From: Picocystis sp. L7
Lineage: Eukaryota > Chlorophyta > Picocystophyceae > Picocystales > Picocystaceae
Length of the DNA: 64,000 bases
NCBI GenBank assembly: GCA_020975725.1
Contig: QXJR01000005.1
Location: forward strand, 1-64,000
Direction of reading: 5' to 3'
Below the pieces are notes generated by a model. That model searched no databases. It was given only the letters and a program-made list of their open reading frames with translations, and had not been told where the DNA came from. Position 1 is the stretch's first letter, and every line of letters begins with the position of its first letter. A program made the translations under genes and the position numbers. This document shows positions 34,058 through 44,722 of the stretch, in pieces.

Positions 34058-34786
34058 TGTTGCAAAAAGCGTCCGTGAGTTTTGGACACTCACACACGTG
34101 CCTTGGAGGAGAGCGTGTGACGGGAAGGAGCCGGTGCACCGGTCTTGGGCGAGGGTCCTCGCACTCGCGGACAAAGTCCCCTTCTAGCCGGCTCGAGGCG
34201 TGGTGCCTAGTGAGGTCGACCTCCTGGTGGTTGGGCACGCGCGTAGGCCTCAGCAAGTCGTCGAGAGAGGACGGAAGGAGGCGCGCTGGTGGTTGGCAAA
34301 GTCAAATTCTATCTCAAAGCAAAGAGGGACGATAGGTCTACCTCTCTCACCGCCTCTCACTGGCGGTTGGAATTGGAGCAAAGGGGGTGTCTTATCCGCC
34401 TTCGTCCTCCTCTAAGTCACACCTGACCGTCCATTTTGCTCGCCCCGGGGCGACTGTGAGCTGTCACTTGCTCGACACCGTTCAGCCCCACAGTCCCATC
34501 CGCAACCATTGTAGATAGGGGCGGGGTCGGCTGGTTCCTTTCGGTCTGTCTCGATCAAGGTCTTCGGATCTCCTTACAGGAAGCCCGTTCTGATCGGGGG
34601 CGACCGTGCTTCAATGCGACCCGGGGAAACTGGTTCTGGTTCCGGAACGGTACTGTCGTTGTATTCCAAAGGGATATCAGATCCCTTACTCAATGGGTAG
34701 CCCCGATGGTTCGGACCCGTAAGCCAGGGTCTCGACGGACCCTGGTGGGCCTCGTTCACAGGAGGAGGCACCTGCCCTATGCAACA
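34058..34786 (-). repeat. 5' LTR of the gypsy element
   Basis: 729 bp, TGTTGC...GCAACA, followed by GGAG. It is the upstream LTR because the element is read on the minus strand. Confidence 0.95.
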
Positions 34787-35755
34787 GGAGCGATCGACGC
34801 GGCCTGGTCGAACTTGCTGGATGGCTTGCGAAGGCATCCAGATGGCCTGTTCGACGACTTCAACCTATGTCAGAGGAGTGTCCAGCGCCAATTGGCTGCT
34901 TTGATGGAGAAGCAGGACAAGCGAAATGCAGAGGCCCAGGTTGCGACCGGTCGAGGGGTGTGTGCAGTGCACACCGACCTCGAACAAGGAGTCCAGCGCC
35001 TGTTGGACTTGTGCGACGGTTTGAAGCAGCAGCTGGCGATTGCGAAGGAGCAGCGGAACGCGAAGCTGGCGCGACTGGACGAGGATGCGAAGGAAGCCCT
35101 GAGGAAGTCCATGGAAACACATGGAAAACGGGCAAGGCGCGCCTCGTCTGATCGCCAGAGCCATGGCAGCGGAGGTCGCTCCAGTATCGCGCAACTGGAA
35201 GCGAGTATGCGCGATACCAACAACCTACTCATGCTCGCTATGGAGGAGCACGTTGAGACGCAAGCGGAAATGGCGTGGATGAAGGCGGACAAATTCTACA
35301 AATTGCATCCGCACGTGGCGCCCGATCCCGGACCAAAGGAAGCTTGGATTGCGAAAGCAGTGGCAGCGCATCGTGCGAAGCTGCACCGTTCGTCGGTGGA
35401 GGACAATCCGACATCAGAGGAGGATGACCTCAACAACGTTGACATAGCAAACGTATGTGACGTCTAACTTGCCTTGCGTAAATTCCTGTTTCCTTTCTTT
35501 TCTTTATCATTCTTTGCCAAATCTCCCTATTGTTCGTTCTCTACGCAAGAATCTACCTCATTCGCATCGGAAGTTTTCGTGCAGGTGCTTGAAATCGTTC
35601 GTGTTCGTCGTGTTTACATTGGGAAGACGCGCGTACATTCTTTTTGGCAGCAATAGTAGAAAATTACTACAAGGCAGGTTGTTGGTTTACGAGCGGAGTC
35701 AGGTGCCATACATGAACATACGGCACCTTCTTCTTCTTCATATTGTCGTTGCTAG

Positions 35756-35945
35756 ATGGTTGATGTTGGATTGCCGTTGCAAGATGGTTGCTGCTGGATT
35801 ACTGCACTGCAGGATGGCTGCTCTTGGTTACTGCACTACTGGATGGTTGCTGCTGGTTACTGCAGTGCTCGATGGTTGCTATTGATGGTTGATGTTGGAT
35901 TGCCGTTGCTGGATGGGTGCTGCTGGTTACTGCACTGCTGGATGG
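35756..35945 (+). repeat. Minisatellite between the H1 gene 3' ends
   Basis: About six degenerate copies of a GGATGGTTGCTGCTGGTTACTGCACT-type unit. The core GCTGGATGGTTGC is also present, as its complement, in the large array at 54.2-56.0 kb, which sits in the same place inside H2. Confidence 0.8.
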
Positions 35946-37148
35946 TCAGTGGTCAACTTCAACTGCAATCGTATCTTGTAATTGTGCACCCCCCACCGAG
36001 TACATATTTCTGTACTCCTGCAAAGTAGGAGGTGTTGTGTTGAAGTAACTGTTCGCAACACCGCCGTAACGACACGTATGAAAGTTAGTCAGTAAAGCTG
36101 CTACCCAATCTTCCTTACTAGTTGCACGGGAGTCTGTCATCTTCCTTGTGACGTCCGTTACGAACGGCCACAAATTGCCGATCTTTCCAAAGACCCATTC
36201 AACACATTCCCTGCACTGGGACATGGCGGTAGCGTACTCTTCCATGGCAGGTGTCCTGTTTGATCGTTTCGGTGCACGGAGGAGGACCTCGCTCGGTGGA
36301 TAGGCTGCATCTCCGTACAAGCACACCCGCTGTCCAAGTCGTTCGCAAATAGCACGCAATCGAGGCACAAGCTCAGAATCAACCAGCATTTGCGGATCGT
36401 TCGTACGACCTGCAGATGGTCCAAACCAATCGCCGATCATGAAGTTTGGAAGGACAACGCACTGGTACTTGACCTTGTGCGACTGCTTCCATCCATTGTA
36501 CATGCTCTCCTGTCCCACCACTGGGCGGCAGATGGTGAACATGGTGCCGTCGATGAAGCCCACACAGTGAGCTTCGAGGCAACCGCAGCGCGCCAAGTCA
36601 TCTGCAAACAACGGGAGCTGGGCCTCCCACATTTCCAATCGCATCGCACGTCGCGCGTGTTCGTACACGTGGTCTAGCATCACGTTGTACATCTCCGATA
36701 TTGCCGGCGGAGGCCTATCGAAAATCTGCGCGAGCTCCATGTTGCGCTTACGCCCAGCCAACCGACGAAGGAGGAGGAGGAACGCCTCCTCACCGCCAAA
36801 CTGCCTTCTGCACCGCTACCGCACCACCTCTGGGACCTCCAGCAACCCTCGCAGCTCGGAAATCGCCTCTCGATCGAAGCGGAATCACGACCGCAATTCG
36901 TCGTCTGTAAAGGAGTCCATTGTGCGCCGCGTCGAAGCAAGAGAGCATTGCGGACTCCACCAGCCCATCATTTCTCGCAGCAACGCGTCACACTCCGTCG
37001 CGATGGCGTCAAACGTAGCTGCGAACGCGACACCAAGGCTAGGCGACTGACGCGTCACGACGACGGCCAAGGCGCGCATCCTCGCGATCTCCACCCGCAT
37101 TCGCCTCAGCTGCATGATCTCGAGGATCGTGCCTTTGGGCTGCGGCAT
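35946..37148 (-). pseudogene. PIF/Harbinger DDE transposase (H1), two stop codons
   Basis: 400 codons in one frame, matching the intact H2 transposase (396 residues) from its MPQ start to its end. The C-terminal part is intact: FIDGTMF (first Asp), GRTNDPQM (second Asp) and CVEWVFGKI (Glu). Two in-frame stops lie upstream, TGA at 36885-36887 (before FRFDREAISEL) and TAG at 36816-36818 (before the GGEEAFLLLLRRLAG segment). No frameshift is seen. If translation could restart at the Met near 36761, the product would carry the whole DDE core without the N-terminal DNA-binding part. Confidence 0.85.
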
Positions 37149-37164
37149 GGTGCTGCTCACTTCC

Positions 37165-37703
37165 CTCCTTCCCTCGTTCTTGTCCTGGCTTTGCTACCGC
37201 CGAGGAAGGGCTCTCATCACGGCCGAGGCCACGAAGGGAATAATTTCCTCAAAACATTTGTCCAAATCGCTCCATAATGACCGATGGAGTGTCCTCCTCG
37301 TTTCGTTCCTTTTTCGCGGACCAGCAGAGGATCCCCCAAAATAGTACCACTATTTGCGGCAAAAACGGACCGGATTTTATTTTCCGGTTGGGAAACCCGG
37401 GTCAACGGTCAAAAAATTACGTAATGCAAAACCGGAAGTTTTTTTTTGGGGGGGCTTGCCGAATGCCGCTACTTGCCAAAATATTTATTTCGCTTCGGAT
37501 TTCGCCCTGATTTTTGAGCGTTGGCTCTCCCGAACCGAAAAAAATATTTTTTTTTTCCGGAAAACTACCCCTATTAGCGAACTTTTTTTGGAGCCCCTCT
37601 GCGCATTCTGTTCGGAGACGGTTGGAAGGGTGAAGTGCTTGTAAAACGCAATCCGTCGTCCTTTACACGTGCTATGAGGAAAATATTCCGCTTGAGAGGG
37701 GTG
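37165..37703. other. H1 right end and flank
   Basis: Holds the H1 transposase upstream region and right terminal repeat (to 37464), then about 240 bases of A/T-run-rich flank up to the hAT target site. No gene seen. Confidence 0.5.
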
Positions 37704-37711
37704 CACACACC
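37704..37711. repeat. hAT target-site duplication, left copy (CACACACC)
   Basis: An 8-bp duplication, the size typical of hAT elements. The partner copy is 10.98 kb away at 48689-48696 because Harbingers H3 and H4 lie between it and the hAT ends. Confidence 0.85.
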
Positions 37712-37953
37712 CAGAGCCCCATTCACATGTCACGTTTCCGGGGAAGTCGGGGGGGGAGAAGATGATTGCGGGCAATGAATCTCTCGTTTAATTAGTAGTG
37801 AGTTCGGAAGTAAACCATACCCGTCTTTCGTCGTTCGCGCAGAGGACAGACACCCGCCATCTTTCGACTGCATTTGAGAGGGAGGCCTTGCTTCGAAGTC
37901 GCACGCGACAGGGCGATCGGGCCTCCGACACCGTCGACTGCGGATCATAGCGA

Positions 37954-38298
37954 ATGTCGACCTCCCACCCTACCTCCGCTTGCTTCTATAGTCTTAAGGG
38001 GAAGCTCACGATCAGCCGTGCCGGCTGGGAAAGCGTCGTACCATTGGACTGCATCTTTCCTAAGCAAGAGCAAGTATGTACAAAATGCGCCGAATGTGGT
38101 CGTTTCTTTCATGCTGCGTGTAACGAGCGAGTGGAAGGGGACCTCGGCTCGATCATCGTGGCACAAGAGGATGGATCTGCCCAAGACAATGTGCTTGGAA
38201 GCCATTCCGCACCTTGCGACGGTGGTGACATAGGAGTCCCTCATCGCGACGAACATCTGATCGTGTGCTTCCCGTGTAAGCATCCCAGAGCTACCTAG
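37954..38298 (+). CDS. PHD-like zinc-finger exon of H3
   Basis: 114 codons from an ATG. The CTKCAECGRFFHAACNE stretch (about residues 46-62) matches CIQCAVCSRHFHHACNAE in H4, and further Cys (CFPCKHP) near the end could complete a PHD/RING-like zinc site. It lies directly upstream of the Myb-like region on the same strand in both elements, so it is either the first exon of one protein or a separate small protein. A GT-rich donor-like site near the end fits the first option. Function unknown. Confidence 0.55.
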   Translation: MSTSHPTSACFYSLKGKLTISRAGWESVVPLDCIFPKQEQVCTKCAECGRFFHAACNERVEGDLGSIIVAQEDGSAQDNVLGSHSAPCDGGDIGVPHRDEHLIVCFPCKHPRAT

Positions 38299-38392
38299 TA
38301 CGTGCACTCATACACGATGGCGGACGAAAGAAACTACTGATTACAAGTCGACTAACCTTACGTCTCGAAACTTTGCCGTCTGTGGAAGCAGC

Positions 38393-39536
38393 GTATGTCT
38401 GGAGCAATCCAAGCTTGCGCAAAAGTTGCTTCCGAGACCTCCTCCCGGAGTGACCTTTGGAGTGCGCGCACAGTGGGACAACAACCTCGCTACCATGTTG
38501 ATTCGGCTCCGAGGAATCGAACTGCTGGGTGAATTTGACGTCTCCAAAGGCACACACATGGATACAGGTTGGCGTAAGGTACGCCAAGCTATGTTGCAGA
38601 AGCTTGGGCACCTTGCCCCCTGGTTTGTTAGTGGCGAGGGCAGCTTCCGCACCTTCTGCAAGGAGCACGGAGTAGGCAAGGAAGTCTACCTCGAAGACAT
38701 GTTCAAGGCAAAAGCAAGCGAAAAATGGAAAGGACTCCAAGATACTTACAAGCTGGCGAAATGTCGCACAGTCACAGTGGTCGACCACAATGGCTTGCTA
38801 GTCAAACGCAAAGCCAATTGCATCGGTAAACAGAAAATGGACGACATTGCCTGGCCCTTGTATGATGTCATGGGCGAAGCCATGAAACACAAGCCTTCTG
38901 TTTGCCCTCCTCCTGGTACTGTCCTCCAAACCAGCAAGTCCACCCACACCCACTGGTGGACCAGTCTCTAGCGATGTGGATGACAATCCACTGCAAAAAC
39001 TTGTCAGCTTGGATGAGCAGAATGAAACTTATATGACCTGTGATGAGCAGCACAAGAAAAGGTCAGCCCGTGATGATGAAGCTGACAGCCCACATCGCAA
39101 GATCATTCCCCCAAGCCAGAGGGGTAAGAGACCTAGCAGCGCAGATCGCAGGCATGAAGAACTGTTGTCTGCTGTTATGGATCAATCGAGTGCTGTAACC
39201 GAGAGTTTGGAAGTCATACGAACATCAATTACTGACATGCAGAAGCAATACCAAATGTTCGATTTGCAGAAGCAGATCATGGACTGTGCTCAGAAGATCC
39301 AGCGAAACTGGGATAAGAGATTTGCATTCCTCTTATCCCAGAAAGTTCCACCTCACCTCATCATTGAACAGCTGGGTCCACGCCCCACCAAGGAGGAAGC
39401 TACGAAGGAGGTGCAGTCCTGGAAAGATGTCATAAAGGAAATCATGTCAGTTCTAATGCAACCCGGCACTCAACCGTGTCGTGCTGTGACACCACTTACC
39501 TCTGTAAAACTGACTACCTGTTTCTTGGTCTGTTGA
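38393..39536 (+). pseudogene. Myb/SANT-like partner gene of H3, frameshifted
   Basis: Aligns along its length with the intact H4 gene at 45.8 kb: FGVRAQWDNNLATMLIRLRG, then EFDVSKGTHMDTGWRKVRQA, SFRTFCKEHGVGKEVYLEDM, KASEKWKGLQDTYK, KPSVCPPP, then RPSSADRRHEEL and the C-terminal RNWDKRFAFLLSQKVP. Between about 38930 and 38980 the frame shifts by one base relative to H4. The 5' boundary is a guess (splice acceptor after a GACTAAC branch-like site near 38350). Its 3' end overlaps the 3' end of the H3 transposase gene by 67 bases, tail to tail. Confidence 0.7.
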
Positions 39537-40954
39537 GGTCTCACCTGTTGCATGAAATACGTGGTCAGCTTCTGCTTTATATCTAAAGCACACCCATGCT
39601 CCTCACCGTCGCTCCCTGGAACCTGTTCCTCAGTCCCCGGTACCGCATGCCCCAGCTCCTCCACACCATCAGCCCATTCAGGCCTGAAGCTATCCTGCTT
39701 GAGTCCCAAATAATTGTGAAGCACCATTGCAGCAAGTATTGACCTGGTCCCCATATTCCACGATGTCCTATGGCCGTGATGCAGCAGCCTGAACCTCCCT
39801 TTCAATCGTCCAAAAGCATGCTCAACTACCACCCGCGCGGAACTGTGCACCCAATTAAAACGGCGTTGTGGCCCATCATGTGTAGTGTTGTCTGCCTTGT
39901 ACGGTGTCATCCGCCATGTTTCCAAACCAAATGCTGAATCTGCTAGAACAAGAGGAGGCACTTGAAAACTATACGGTCTGCCGTTGTTGTCTTGACATTG
40001 TACTTCCATGTACCACGATGGGAACTTCAGCAGCAGACCATCCTGGCATACACATGTTGCATCGAGCAAGCACACTCAAATCGTCAGTCATGTTTGTCCA
40101 CATAACCATACAAATCACATTTATCGACCTCTCACCTGCAGAATGCTCGTGAAATCCATCTCCTTGATTACTCCTCCATATGCAGAGTAGCCCGCCCAAC
40201 CACAAAGGACCGCTCTGAACATTCCCTTGCCATCCACATACGCCATGTTATTGAGAGAGTAGAATCCTTTGAATGACATGAAGTCCTGCAGCCTGTCGTA
40301 CTGATCATTCATTTCCACTGGCACATGACAGCCGTTGACTGCCAAGCATGCACTTGGAAAACCCCTATGCCGGAAACTCGCAATACATGCATCCATGTGG
40401 GCTGCTGTGGATGGCATCTGGATAAATCTGTCCTTCAAGCTACAAAGAGCTTCGGTCCCTCTTTTGTAGCACTTGTGTGCTGTGGCGGTACCAATAGCAA
40501 ACAATTCCCCTAATTCGAAGAAACTTGTCCCATGTGCCAACCGAAGGATGGTGACACTGAGAGTTCTGCGTGGCGAGCTGAAGTCGCCTCTTGCACGCTT
40601 ACCTGGCGCCAAATCCGCGCTCACCATGTCAAGCAATTCCTCGAAGCTTTCCCTCGTCATTCGCATACGTCGTTTGAAGGTGTCGACCCGCGTTTCAGGC
40701 TTGAACAATTCATAGAAATTGTTCGGGGCCCTCGCAATTTTCCAGCATTTTTGCTCGTTCGTCATGTCCCCCGCATGGAAAACCCAACCCGTAGCGATCT
40801 GATGCACGACGCTATTGCAACTCAAAATCGCCTGGACTGCCCGTGTCATCCTACGATGACGTTCGCCCCTCCATGCTCGCTCTTCCTGTGCTTCTTCTTC
40901 GTCGCGCTTGTCCCTTGTTGCGATCCATGCATGATATGCCCCCTCGTCACTCAT
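39470..40954 (-). CDS. PIF/Harbinger transposase (H3), two exons, catalytic Asp residues lost
   Basis: Exon 1 runs 40954-40136 and exon 2 40042-39470; the 93-bp intron (CTGCAG|GTGAGAGG ... ATGCCAG|GAT) is phase 0 and at the same place as in H4. About 463 residues from the ATG at 40954; the frame stays open upstream. The fold is clear: RMTRESFEELLDMV, GTSFFELGELFAIG, FKGFYSLNNMAYVDGKGMFR, VVVEHAFGRLKGRF (Glu kept). The first Asp is Asn (LAVNGCHV, codon 40334-40336; Asp in H4), and the second is Tyr (GYSAYGGV, codon 40178-40180; Asp in H4). An open frame with a dead active site suggests either early decay or a non-catalytic protein. Confidence 0.85.
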
Positions 40955-41559
40955 GTGTTGCGTTTCGAGGTTAATTATCCCAACCTTGACGCCATGTGTG
41001 ACGGGAGGTGCATGCGAAGACGGTCTCCCGCACCACAATGTCTCTCCGCGGCTTTCGGAACCCTCGAAAAGAACCTTTGCTGGTGCGGGACACGTGCCTC
41101 TTTGTTCTAATCCCTTCGCGAATCTGATCGAATATTCCCTACATCCCTTGAGTTCAGAAAACTCCCCCAAGAACATGTGAATGGCCCTTTTCGTTCCCCG
41201 ACTTCCCCGACTTCCCCGGAAACGTAACATGTGAATGGGGCTCAGGGGTGGGTGCGAAAAGATTTGGGCCGGTGCGAAAAGATGGGTGCGAAATGGGTCG
41301 AAGGAGGGGATTTAGCACCGGGTGCGAAAAGGGCGAAATTCGATTTAGTTCTTTTTTAACAAATGCGAAATTGCTTTCATGTCATTGCATATTAGACACG
41401 CTTGCACGCTTTTCATCCGCTCTAAATTTAACCCCCATAGAACAACCGTGCTTTGATTTATCATCCTAAAATATCACAAGCCCTCTACATCATTAGTAAA
41501 ACAGCAGAACTGCGTTTAGGAATCTCTTCTTGGAGACCCACGAGGGCCCTTACCCATAC

Positions 41560-42010
41560 CATGTCCACTTTGTGATGACCACTTCTGCCGTTGGAACTGC
41601 TAGTGCTATAGGAATTGCCACTGCTGTCGTTGGAACTGCTGATGCTATAGGAACTGCCATTGTTGCCGTTCGAGCTGCTGCCACTACTGCCGTTGGAACT
41701 GCTGGTGCTATAGGAACTGCCACCGTTGCTGCTGCCACTGTTGCCGTTGGAACTGCTGATGCTATGGGAACTGCTAGTGTTAGAAGTGATGCCACTGCTG
41801 CCGTTGGAACTGCTGGTGCTATGGGAACTGCCACTGTTGCTGCTGCCACTGCTGCCGTTGGAACTGCTGATGCTATGGGAACTGCTAGTGTTAGAAGTGA
41901 TGCCACTGCTGCCGTTGGAACTGCTGGTGCTATGGGAACTGCCACTGTTGCTGCTGCCACTGCTGCCGTTGGAACTACTGATGCTATGGGAACTGCTAGA
42001 ACTACTGTTG
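41560..42010. repeat. GCTGCCACTGCTGCC-type repeat in the hAT
   Basis: Degenerate trinucleotide-rich repeat with a 111-bp higher unit (GATGCTATGGGAACTG at 41758 and again at 41869). It lies 3' of the transposase coding region. Open frames on both strands here are low complexity and are not taken as genes. Confidence 0.8.
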
Positions 42011-42054
42011 TCAATTCTACTAGGCGTGCGGGTGTGCCTTTTGCACCTCTGCCA

Positions 42055-44722
42055 TCAAGGCCTTGGGATCCCAATCCGTTTCACCGCTTCTGAGTCAAAG
42101 TTGCACTGTGGAGGCTTTCGTGGGACAGGTGCAGCGACAAAGTCCCTGCCCTGATGCACGGCAGATTGAGACCACATGAACTCCTCTCCAAGCAACACCT
42201 CCATGAAAGCTACGTTGATCCCATCAGGCTGAAAATTGTTGCACACCACATCTTGCATGAATTCTGCAAGACGCTCCTCCCTACCCTCTTCCTCTACTGT
42301 CCGGATGGTGTCCAATGCTGCTTCAAGACCCTCATAGTCCACGAGGGGGCCATCTGCCCCAGTTGCTACTTTTGCTTTAGCTGCTACCACTCCTCCTTCT
42401 GCTTGTGACGCTGCCAATGCCACCCTTGCCATCTGCTCTGATGTACTGACATAATTGCTGACATCCGATGATGCTGTCCCTACGAGCGGCACTGGTTGAG
42501 CAGACACAAGCTGCAGGTCTGCATGAAGAGGTTGCTTCTTCCTGTTGGGGTCCATGTCTTTGTTTTGGTAAAACAATCTGACAGTGGTCATCTATTGCAA
42601 GGTGGTGGGGCTCAGGGAGTTGCGTGTGTCGCTTTGCCGCCAGCCCATTGTATTGAGTATCCGTTCCAGCGTAGCAGAATGTGGCACAACCCGCAACAAG
42701 AGGATGGCCACATGTACTAGTGCCGGACACTCCCCGCTAACTTGACGCCAATACACCTCCACATCAGCAATTGTTGTGCCGCATGAGAAGGAAGAGGTGG
42801 GCCCAACACCTGCGATGTACGCTTGTAGGTCAGCAATGAGCTTGCGAGCATCTGCTTCCGAACATCTCCTAGTGTTGGCAATCGTCAACGCCCTCTCGAT
42901 TAATTTCTCTGGCATGGTCTTCGGATCGTCGGCAACAACCAGCAACTTATACCTTGGGTCAAGCAACAACGCCAAGCGAAGCAGCACTGCGTCCATCTCA
43001 ACTGCCCGTTTCTTGAAGTGTAGCACGCAACTCTCCACCAATGTAGTCGAACCATGGCGATCATGCAGAATGGAAAGCTGCTGAGCCAAGTAGAGCCAGT
43101 ACCGGCAAACATCCGCTATCGTAGCTTGGTCCCGCTGCACAACCATCACTACCTTGCACACTGGCCGCAACAACTCGATCAACAGCTCGATCCCACTCCA
43201 AAAATCTCTGCTCTCGAGGGCCTCGTTCACGGCTTCTTGCTTGTTGGGGATGAGGTAAGGCACAAGTCTGAGGACTGCACGGAATGCTGGTTCCAAATTC
43301 AAGACCGAGGTGAGGCTGCGCTCTACAGAGGTGAACCGTGTTGCGTTGGCAGAGACCAGGCCTTCACCTTTCAATTGCTGCAGCTACTGTTGTTCCCTCA
43401 ACAGCCCGAGTGCACGGTGGCTTGACCTGAAGTATGCCACCACCTTTTGGACCCTGATGATGAGGTCCTCTACCCAAGCAATGCTGCAATAGCTGCCGAG
43501 CAGCAGTGCAAATGCATGCATCATGCAGCGGCCCTCTAGGATGTGGGTGAATCCAGGAGTCTTCACAAGCAGCTCTCTCGCTCCTTTTAGATTGGAGGCA
43601 TTCTCAGTGGTGATCATAGCCACCTTGTCTACCCCAATTTGCTGTTCAATGACTTTGTGCAGCTCGTCACAAAGTTGCTGAGTTGTGTGCCTGATAGTGG
43701 ACATGTGGAGCAAGGCCATGAGCAGGGTGGTGCGGTCTGGAAAGATGACATTTACACCATACAGACTGGCCATCGAGGCATCTGACCAGCCATCAATGCT
43801 AATTGTGAGGTTATCAGCCTGCTCAATCAACTCTTGGATGCTCCTCTTCACGGTTGCATACTCACACAACACCAACCGATCAGACAACACCTTGCGACTT
43901 GCAAAAGTATGGAGGGGAGGAGCATGATGAGTTAGTAACCTTCTGTCCAACAAACTAGGTACACGAGGCGTAGCAGCCGCAAGCCTTCAACTACGTGGGC
44001 TAGAGCAAAGAACGCTTACCTGGGGGCCTGTACATGGGCCGCAACACGCTCAAGAAGTCCAGAAAGAACGGGGCCTCAGCCACGTTGAAAGAAATCCCAC
44101 AAGCGACGAATGCCAGCAACTGCTTCCGCTCGATGGATGCCTGCAGCTGCGCTGGAAGGTTCGTGTCGACAAAGCTTCCGATGCGGGACTGCAACTTTGC
44201 TTTCTTTGTGGCCGAAGCGGCGGGCATTGGCTCCCCTGTCTTCGTAGTCCACGCAGCGTCCTTTTTCCCAAGCGGGGTAGCCGCTTCTTCCGGATACGAA
44301 ACGTACAGAAGAAACGCGTCCTTCACTTCGTCCGGGACATCCTTGCAACCACGGACCAGGTGCTTCGCGAGCGTCTCAGTCTTGGCCGCAGTCCCGCATA
44401 CCACTTCGTGGCAGTAATTGCACACGTGGTCCCTACGCTTGCTTAGGCCCTTTGGATCGCCAGTCTGGGTGATATGGGCCTTCACCGCGTAAGGTGGCCT
44501 TCCCCTTGCAGGCCTAGTCGCAGCGAGGATCTTCATTTCCTCCTCGTCTTCCACCTCCCGCGTGTTGCTGTCCCAATAAGAGTCACCATTCATCACATTT
44601 AGGCCGAAACACTGCAAGCTGCACGACAATGTTCCCGCTTGAAAGGTTTGTGGGGCGCTCGAGCCGACTTGAGCACACCCCATCTTGCAGATGAACACGT
44701 GCATGTTCAAGTTTTCGAACAA
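42055..44722 (-). pseudogene. hAT transposase with BED finger, interrupted
   Basis: N-terminal BED zinc finger (CNYCHEVVCG, then KHLVRGC). An intron-like gap near 43910-44019 opens with GTAAGC and holds a TACTAAC branch-type site, but the phase did not fit by one base in my count. Then comes the DUF659-type core (NLTISIDGWSDASMASLYGV), the RNase H-like catalytic region (TTENASNLKGA, GRCMMHAFAL) and the C-terminal dimerisation region (ECPALVHVAILLLRVVPHSA, then RNSLSPTTLQ). Two in-frame TAG codons, at 43384-43386 (inside EQQ*LQQLK) and 42592-42594 (after SPTTLQ, inside the dimerisation motif), split an otherwise open frame. Both sit where CAG would fit. Downstream is a 178-codon tail. Confidence 0.85.

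Larger units (their letters stand above)
27036..34786 (-). mobile_element. Ty3/gypsy LTR retrotransposon carrying a cytosine-5 DNA methyltransferase
   Basis: 7751-bp element with 729-bp LTRs beginning TGTTGC and ending GCAACA, flanked by the 4-bp duplication GGAG (27032-27035, 34787-34790). On the minus strand: gag (zinc knuckle [15 protein letters not shown]), retropepsin-like region, RT (YMDDILVHS), RNase H ([14 protein letters not shown]), a C5-methyltransferase with motifs I, IV, VI, VIII, IX and X, integrase (HHCC zinc region; DNGPAYR) and a C-terminal tail. gag and pol overlap in different frames, fitting the ribosomal frameshift many gypsy elements use. The two LTRs give identical translations throughout, so insertion is very recent. 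Looks nearly whole, with about one or two breaks. Confidence 0.95.
26846..35467 (+). pseudogene. Myb/SANT-like Harbinger gene (H1) interrupted by the gypsy element
   Basis: The first 190 bases (26846-27035) encode the start of a SANT-like domain (NRWNKAQQIALVNQMYM), like NTWTNARKYALLNQ in the intact relative at 53.1 kb. The rest lies beyond the insertion (34787-35467): LLDGLRRHPDGLFDDF, then a long charged coiled coil and a C-terminal PDPGPKEAWIAKAV segment, as in the relative. The gypsy landed in the coding sequence with a GGAG duplication. The two flanks are in register once one GGAG copy is discounted, so this insertion is the only break I see. Role by analogy with known Harbinger Myb-like proteins: binding transposon ends and helping the transposase. 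Confidence 0.85.
26505..37464. mobile_element. PIF/Harbinger transposon H1, split by a gypsy insertion
   Basis: The ends share an imperfect inverted repeat of about 30 bp: ATTCGGCAAGCCCCC at 26505 and its complement ending at 37464, each followed inward by an A-rich run and CTTC. Without the gypsy the element is about 3.2 kb. It holds a plus-strand Myb-like gene and a minus-strand DDE transposase gene meeting tail to tail, with a short minisatellite between their 3' ends. Target duplication not resolved. Both genes are inactivated. Confidence 0.7.
37715..41242. mobile_element. PIF/Harbinger transposon H3, inserted at the left end of the hAT
   Basis: 3528 bp. Terminal inverted repeats begin AGCCCCATTCACATG, and the GTTTCCGGGGAAGTCGGGG block lies just inside. 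The 3-bp duplication CAG lies at 37712-37714 and 41243-41245; the right copy is also the first three bases of the hAT. Contents: a plus-strand zinc-finger exon, a Myb-like gene, and a minus-strand two-exon transposase. A CWG target is known for some Harbingers (zebrafish Harbinger3), whereas TWA is more usual. Confidence 0.9.

Noticed and set aside
41530-42154. Ala/Thr- and Leu-rich open frames at 41.5-42.1 kb
   Set aside because: Low-complexity trinucleotide repeat read in different frames; no domain, inside the hAT 3' region.
42592-43386. Reassigned stop codon (TAG read as Gln)
   Set aside because: The CtpA and repeat-protein genes end in TAG at their natural family or GPI ends, so TAG works as a stop here.
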